Source of the DNA: an uncultured Lachnospiraceae bacterium
GTDB taxonomy: Bacteria > Bacillota > Clostridia > Lachnospirales > Lachnospiraceae
Assembly: GCA_900316855.1 (NCBI GenBank)
Contig: ONEK01000007.1
Location: 1-64,000, forward strand
Direction: 5' to 3'
DNA: 64,000 bases
Positions 60,152 to 64,000 of the stretch are shown piece by piece. How positions within the stretch are numbered: the stretch's first letter is position 1; every line of letters starts with the position of its first letter. The notes beneath the pieces were generated by a model, which saw only the letters and a list, made by a program, of their open reading frames with translations, did no database searches and was not told the DNA's origin. The position numbers were made by a program, and so were the translations under genes.

Positions 60152-60485
60152 TTTTCCTGTTGTATTTCTCCATCAGTGCATGAAAATCACGGAATGATTT
60201 CGTCTCCTTCGAGGGCGTCTCCTCCGGGAACTCCCCGTCGAGCTTTGCCAGCAGTGTGACGGAGCCCGAGGCGCTGCCGACGAGGTAGTGCTCGTCCCCC
60301 ACCGACACGATGAGCAGAGCGCGGTCCTGGCCGATGGCCATCTGGTCAATGACATTCAGGTATTTTCCTGCCGCCCTGCGGTTCCATCCCCTGCCGAGAG
60401 CCCTGCTGACGTAGTACGCGAGCACGAGGATCAGCACCATGGCCAGCAGGATCGTCACGAGGGACAGCATACTGTTCTCAGGCAT
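60144..60485 (-). CDS. fliO: Flagellar protein FliO
   Basis: A single N-terminal membrane segment (SLVTILLAMVLILVLAYYVSRAL) and a short cytoplasmic part (KYLNVIDQMAIGQDRALLIVSVGDEHYLVGSASGSVTLLAKL), which is typical of FliO. 113 residues. Overlaps both neighbours by 8 nt. Confidence 0.9.
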   Translation of the reverse strand: MPENSMLSLVTILLAMVLILVLAYYVSRALGRGWNRRAAGKYLNVIDQMAIGQDRALLIVSVGDEHYLVGSASGSVTLLAKLDGEFPEETPSKETKSFRDFHALMEKYNRKNE

Positions 60486-62169
60486 GTAATGTCTCCGCGT
60501 AGAGGTCCTTGTTGAGGATCTCCGTGATACGAATACCGAAATTATCTTCTACGACAACGATGTCGCCGTGTGCGACGATCTCGCCGTTTACATACAGGTC
60601 CGCCTGCTCGCCGGCCATCTTGTCCAGTACGACAAGCGACCCCTGTGTCAGCTCCAGGATATCCTTCACGGACTTCTTCGTCCTGCCGATCTCGACGGAG
60701 ATCTCCAGCGGAACCTTCATCAGCATCTCGCGGTTTGCGTCCGCCTCTGTGCCGGGCTGACCGGAATCCGCGAAGTTCTGGGGATTCATGGAATGAATGA
60801 GGCTATTGCCGGAGCCGGCTCCCTGCTTCGAAGCTGCCGCGGCAGCGGCTTCCGCCGCCTTCTTCTTGTCGTCCTCGATGTCCTTGATGAGCTTTAACAT
60901 CTCGGTCTGGGACTGCTGCATCTGATTCAGGATCTGCAGGGTCACAGGATCGGGGCCTGCGGGTGCCGTGACATACTGAACGGGCATGCCCTGCGGGTAC
61001 GCGGGCGCTGCCTGCGGCATGGGCTGCTGCATCTGCGGCTGAGGCGCGGGTGCGGGTGTCGGGGCAGCGGCTGCCGCCTGCTCCGCGGCTGCCTGTTCCT
61101 GCTGCAGTCTTGCGAGGATTGCGTCTGTCTCACCCTGATCGAGGGGCTTGCTCTCCTTTAATACGCTGTCAATCTTCGCCTGGTCCTCGGCAGAGGTTGC
61201 GGGCTCTGCGGCAGGGGCACTGTCACCGCCGCCGTTTAACAGCGCGTCGATGGCTGCCTGATCGAGCTTGCCGGAATCACCGGACACAGCCGGGGAAGGC
61301 TCGGGCTGCGGAGCGCTGTCGCCGCCTCCGTTTAAGAGTGCGTCGATCGCGGACTGGTCAAGCTTGCCGGAATCGCCGGACGGGGCCGGTGCGGAATCAC
61401 CGCCGCCGTTTAACAGCGCATCGATCGCGGACTGGTCAAGCTTGCCGGAATCGCCGGACGGGGCCGCGGGCTCCTCCGCTGCAGGCGCAGGCTCCGCCGC
61501 GGGAGCTTCTTGCGCAGGTGCGGGAGCCGCTTCCTGTGAGGATGTTCCCTCCGCGCCGTCCATCATGCCTCCGAGGCTTTCCTTGAACGGCTCGAGCAGA
61601 CGCTTGACGAGGTCTACGGACATGATGTTCAGGAATTCGGACGAGAGCTTGTTGGCGATCTCGAGTGTGAACCGCACAACAACCTGCTGCGTATCCGGAT
61701 CCATGAAATATTTATCCTTGAATGCTTCTTCGTTGGGGATTTCGTAGGAAACCGGCGTGGAAATATCGACGGTATAGCCCAGGAATTCAGACAATGCGGT
61801 CGCGGACGATCCCATCATCACGTTCATGACCTCGCGGATGGCACTCTGGTTCATCTCGTCCATCTCGAAGTCCTCTTCCGGAATCTCCATGCCCATCATC
61901 ATGCCCACGATGATGCGCACGTCGTTCCGGGAGAACATCATGACGTTCGTCCCCGAAAGACCCTTGACATAGGAAATTTCTACACCGACGGCGGGCTCGA
62001 GGTCCTTGAACTGGAACTCATCCCTCTTCTGAATGCTCACGACCGGCGTCGTGATGTTAGTCGGCGTGCCCAGCATATTGGAAACGGCCGTGGCGGAGGA
62101 TCCGAGCGAAATGTTCATGATCTCGCCTATGGCATCGATTTCCATAGCGCTAAATGTGGTAGCACCCAT
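60478..62169 (-). CDS. fliY: Flagellar switch phosphatase FliY with repeated FliM-like motifs in the linker
   Basis: Residues about 1-200 form the CheC-like domain with both phosphatase sites intact: GEIMNISLGSSATAVSNML and REVMNVMMGSSATALSEFL (ExxN). Residues about 480-563 form the FliN domain (VPLEISVEIGRTKKSVKDILELTQGSLVVLDK). The linker is Ala/Pro-rich and has three near-identical copies of GDSGKLDQSAIDALLNGGG (about residues 238, 264, 300) plus a fourth LDQGETDAIL. In FliM and Bacillus FliY a similar EIDALL motif at the N-terminus binds CheY-P; here the N-terminus starts directly with the CheC domain. Overlaps fliO by 8 nt. Confidence 0.95.
   Translation of the reverse strand: MGATTFSAMEIDAIGEIMNISLGSSATAVSNMLGTPTNITTPVVSIQKRDEFQFKDLEPAVGVEISYVKGLSGTNVMMFSRNDVRIIVGMMMGMEIPEEDFEMDEMNQSAIREVMNVMMGSSATALSEFLGYTVDISTPVSYEIPNEEAFKDKYFMDPDTQQVVVRFTLEIANKLSSEFLNIMSVDLVKRLLEPFKESLGGMMDGAEGTSSQEAAPAPAQEAPAAEPAPAAEEPAAPSGDSGKLDQSAIDALLNGGGDSAPAPSGDSGKLDQSAIDALLNGGGDSAPQPEPSPAVSGDSGKLDQAAIDALLNGGGDSAPAAEPATSAEDQAKIDSVLKESKPLDQGETDAILARLQQEQAAAEQAAAAAPTPAPAPQPQMQQPMPQAAPAYPQGMPVQYVTAPAGPDPVTLQILNQMQQSQTEMLKLIKDIEDDKKKAAEAAAAAASKQGAGSGNSLIHSMNPQNFADSGQPGTEADANREMLMKVPLEISVEIGRTKKSVKDILELTQGSLVVLDKMAGEQADLYVNGEIVAHGDIVVVEDNFGIRITEILNKDLYAETLHA
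61226..61475. repeat. Coding tandem repeat in fliY (3 units)
   Basis: Near-identical units contain CCGCCGTTTAACAGCGCRTC and GACTGGTCAAGCTTGCCGGA; unit lengths are about 72-100 bp with variable spacers. Each encodes one LDQ(S/A)AIDALLNGGG motif. Confidence 0.85.
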
Positions 62170-62305
62170 TGCCTTGTCTCCTTACTATACCCTTACACCT
62201 TATCTGCTTCTGACCTGCCTGTACTGCGTTCACGGCGCGGCGGCTTACAGATCTGCTCCCCTGCTCACAGGCAGCAGACCGGCCGCTCGGTCAGGTAATG
62301 CTCAC

Positions 62306-62767
62306 TTACCTGCCGATTTCCATCGCCTTCTGGGCCATGGTCTTCATCGCGTTCAGCGCGGTCACATTGGCTTCATAGGACCTCGTGGCGGACATCGAAT
62401 CCACGGTTTCCTTCAGGACATCCACGTTCGGATATTCCACATAGCCGTCCTCGTCCGCGTCGGGGTTGTCCGGCTCATAGACCCGCTTCATCTCCCGGTC
62501 ATCCGTTGTGATGGCGGAGACACGGACACCGACGCCCTGCGCCTCCTTGTTCGTGATGCCGCTCCGCTTGCCGGACGCCCGTTTCAGCGCGTCCCGGAAC
62601 GAATCCGTTCCGTAGCTCTCGAACGAGACGAGCTTGCGCTGATAGGCACCTCCTGCTTCCGTCCGCGTCGTATTCGCGTTTGCGATATTCTCGGCAGCGA
62701 TGTCGAGACGTACCCTCTCGGCACTCAGGCCCGAGGCACTGATATCAAATGCACCCAGAAATGACAT
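62306..62767 (-). CDS. flgC: Flagellar basal-body rod protein FlgC
   Basis: FLGAFDISASGLSAERVRLDIAAENIANANTTRTEAGGAYQRKLVSF and GYVEYPNVDVLKETVDSMSATRSYEANVTALNAMKTMAQKAMEIGR match FlgC. 153 residues. Normally it sits in flgB-flgC-fliE; here it lies between cheY and fliY, so it is either displaced or an extra copy. A 136-nt gap to fliY holds a TATAGT near the fliY ribosome site but no clear promoter. Confidence 0.85.
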   Translation of the reverse strand: MSFLGAFDISASGLSAERVRLDIAAENIANANTTRTEAGGAYQRKLVSFESYGTDSFRDALKRASGKRSGITNKEAQGVGVRVSAITTDDREMKRVYEPDNPDADEDGYVEYPNVDVLKETVDSMSATRSYEANVTALNAMKTMAQKAMEIGR

Positions 62768-62771
62768 GTCT

Positions 62772-63137
62772 TCACCCCAGAATCTTCTTGACGGTTGACG
62801 TGATTCGTTCCGCGTCGAAGGGCTTTACGACGAAGTCCTTCGCGCCGGATTTGATGGCTTCGACAACCATGCTCTCCTGGCCCATGGCCGTGCACATCAC
62901 GATCTTCGCGTCCGGATGCGCCTCGCGGATCTTCTTCAGGGCCTGCAGGCCGTCCATATTCGGCATGGTGATATCCATGATGACGAGATCGGGCTTCTCC
63001 TCCTCGTACTTCTTGCAGGCCTCCAGTCCGTCCTGTGCCTCCACGAAGGTTGCGCCGTCGAACCCGCCCTTGGAGAGGCTGTTCTTGATCATCATCCTCA
63101 TGAATGCAGCGTCATCTACCAGCATAATCTTTGCCAT
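62772..63137 (-). CDS. cheY: Chemotaxis response regulator CheY
   Basis: AKIMLVDDAAFMRMMIKNSL, LVIMDITMPNMDGLQAL (phospho-Asp) and AKDFVVKPFDAERI are the full CheY receiver, 121 residues. It signals to FliM/FliY. Confidence 0.95.
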   Translation of the reverse strand: MAKIMLVDDAAFMRMMIKNSLSKGGFDGATFVEAQDGLEACKKYEEEKPDLVIMDITMPNMDGLQALKKIREAHPDAKIVMCTAMGQESMVVEAIKSGAKDFVVKPFDAERITSTVKKILG

Positions 63138-63174
63138 GTTCGTACTCTCCTGTGTTTATTTCTATGCTACTGCT

Positions 63175-63999
63175 TCAGCTTGCCTGACTTGTCTCTTCCC
63201 CGGGAACCTCCATGTTCCCGGCAGGGCTCTGGTCTTCCACAGTCCCTTCTTCCTCGTCCTGCGTATCCGGCGGGCTGTTGAGAGGCTGCGCGTCCGGAAG
63301 GCCGTCCTCCTCCCCGTGAACCCGCTTCTCGACGCGGATGGCGATGTTCTTTTTATGTACACCCATTCGGCCCAGGAACCAGGGCTGTTTGCCCACGTAC
63401 AGGGTCACAAGGCTGTCCTTCGGTTTATTGAGATCAATGACGTCGCCGACCTGCAGATGATACAGGTCATCCATCTTCAGGCGGATCGTCCCGAGCTCAC
63501 CCGTGAGCGGGAAGTCCGTCGTCTTGATGTGCTGCATGATCGTATCGGAATTGTTCTCGTACGCGAAGCCTCTCGCGATGTGCTTCCGGTTGTCGATGAT
63601 CTTGAAGATGTGCTCCAGGAGCGTTCCCGGAAGGCAGATCCGGATCTTCTCGGACGAAATACCGGTGACATCGACGTTCAGAAGAACGATGACAACGGTC
63701 TCGTCGAGTCCGACCTCCTGCACCATCGAGGGGTTCTCCTCGACCTTCAGCATCTTGAAGTCGATGTTGATGTAGTTGGAAAATCCGTCCGAGAGCGCGT
63801 GGATGATATATTCCAGGACCCTCTTGTACAGCGCCATCTCCACGTCGGAGTAGCGGTAGTTCTCCTCGACCTTGATGACCTGGTCGCCGCCGCCCAGCAT
63901 GTGGTTCGTCAGCGTGATGATGAGGCCGGGCGTCACGTAGATCATCATCGGGACGTTGTTCTTGCCCTTGTCCGGAACGACCGCCTCGACCTCCGTCAT
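63175..63999 (-). CDS. fliM: Flagellar switch protein FliM, N-terminus beyond the window
   Basis: The middle domain (GLIITLTNHMLGGGD, YRYSDVEMALYKRVLEYIIHAL) and the SpoA-type C-terminal domain (LGTIRLKMDDLYHLQVGDVIDLNKPKDSLVTLYVGKQPWFLGRMG) are present, followed by a disordered acidic tail. The frame is open to the window edge, so the usual N-terminal CheY-P-binding EIDALL motif cannot be checked. Confidence 0.9.
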   Translation of the reverse strand: MTEVEAVVPDKGKNNVPMMIYVTPGLIITLTNHMLGGGDQVIKVEENYRYSDVEMALYKRVLEYIIHALSDGFSNYINIDFKMLKVEENPSMVQEVGLDETVVIVLLNVDVTGISSEKIRICLPGTLLEHIFKIIDNRKHIARGFAYENNSDTIMQHIKTTDFPLTGELGTIRLKMDDLYHLQVGDVIDLNKPKDSLVTLYVGKQPWFLGRMGVHKKNIAIRVEKRVHGEEDGLPDAQPLNSPPDTQDEEEGTVEDQSPAGNMEVPGEETSQAS

Positions 64000-64000
64000 G

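Noticed and set aside
1..64000. tRNA, rRNA, CRISPR array, riboswitch or complete insertion sequence
   Set aside because: None could be recognised; the repeats seen are few, imperfect and not arrayed with regular spacers.

Overview
The window looks like chromosomal DNA from a motile, moderately high-GC clostridium, most likely a Lachnospiraceae member. The genus cannot be settled from the sequence. The evidence is the gram-positive flagellar gene order (flgM-flgN-flgK-flgL-fliW-csrA; fliM-cheY-fliY-fliOPQR-flhB-flhA-fliA), the FliY-type switch protein with CheC centres, CheV/CheD chemotaxis genes, strong AGGAGG ribosome sites, and small families common in Lachnospiraceae (DUF4869, DUF3791/DUF3990, Rpn-type nuclease remnants). 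No rRNA, tRNA or CRISPR array was seen.

Layout. 1-12.5 kb: surface-glycan block on the minus strand: two GT2 glycosyltransferases, two CDP-glycerol-type glycerophosphotransferases, a twice-frameshifted radical SAM gene, two Gfo/Idh/MocA oxidoreductases (one fused to a glycerol-3-phosphate cytidylyltransferase) and a glycerophosphodiesterase. Two decayed Rpn-type copies flank its first operon. 12.6-17.4 kb: three flagellin genes, interrupted by a divergent DUF4143 ATPase cassette. 17.5-26.8 kb: a second glycosyltransferase operon (three GT2-TPR proteins, one CgeB/DUF3880-like, one StrF-like), interrupted by a DUF4869/P-loop ATPase cassette and a DUF3791-DUF3990 cassette. 27-33.2 kb: a secreted DUF5722 hydrolase, a TetR regulator, a GPH sugar symporter, a RelBE-type toxin-antitoxin pair, an IspD/TarI cytidylyltransferase and an XRE regulator. 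33.4-38.5 kb: a PilZ protein, a two-domain lytic transglycosylase, an orphan FlhB C-domain and a YlqG-like protein. 38.7-44.4 kb (plus strand): flgM, flgN, flgK, flgL, fliW, csrA. 44.4-49.7 kb (minus): an unrecognised protein, FliT-like, fliS, fliD. 50-64 kb (minus): the tail of the large fla/che operon, read from fliM through cheY, flgC, fliY, fliOPQR, flhB, flhA, fliA, flgF, flgG, cheD and cheV to a ComFB-domain gene.

How it works together. FliA (54083-54850) and its antagonist FlgM (38765-39091) are both here. A recurring sequence, TTAT-N15-GCCGATAA, lies upstream of flagellin 1, flagellin 3, flgM and flgK, and N16 variants lie upstream of fliD and the PilZ gene. I read this as the local FliA promoter. 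The same element precedes the glycosyltransferase operon at 5885-5911, so glycan genes appear to be co-expressed with late flagellar genes. The leaders of flagellins 1 and 2 form hairpins with GGA in the loop, as expected for CsrA sites, and csrA/fliW are in the window. My inference is a flagellin synthesis-plus-glycosylation locus in which glycerol phosphate may be one of the decorations. Mobile or selfish cassettes (ATPases, toxin-antitoxin-like sets, nuclease remnants, palindromic repeats) cluster in the glycan half, while the fla/che operon is largely clean.
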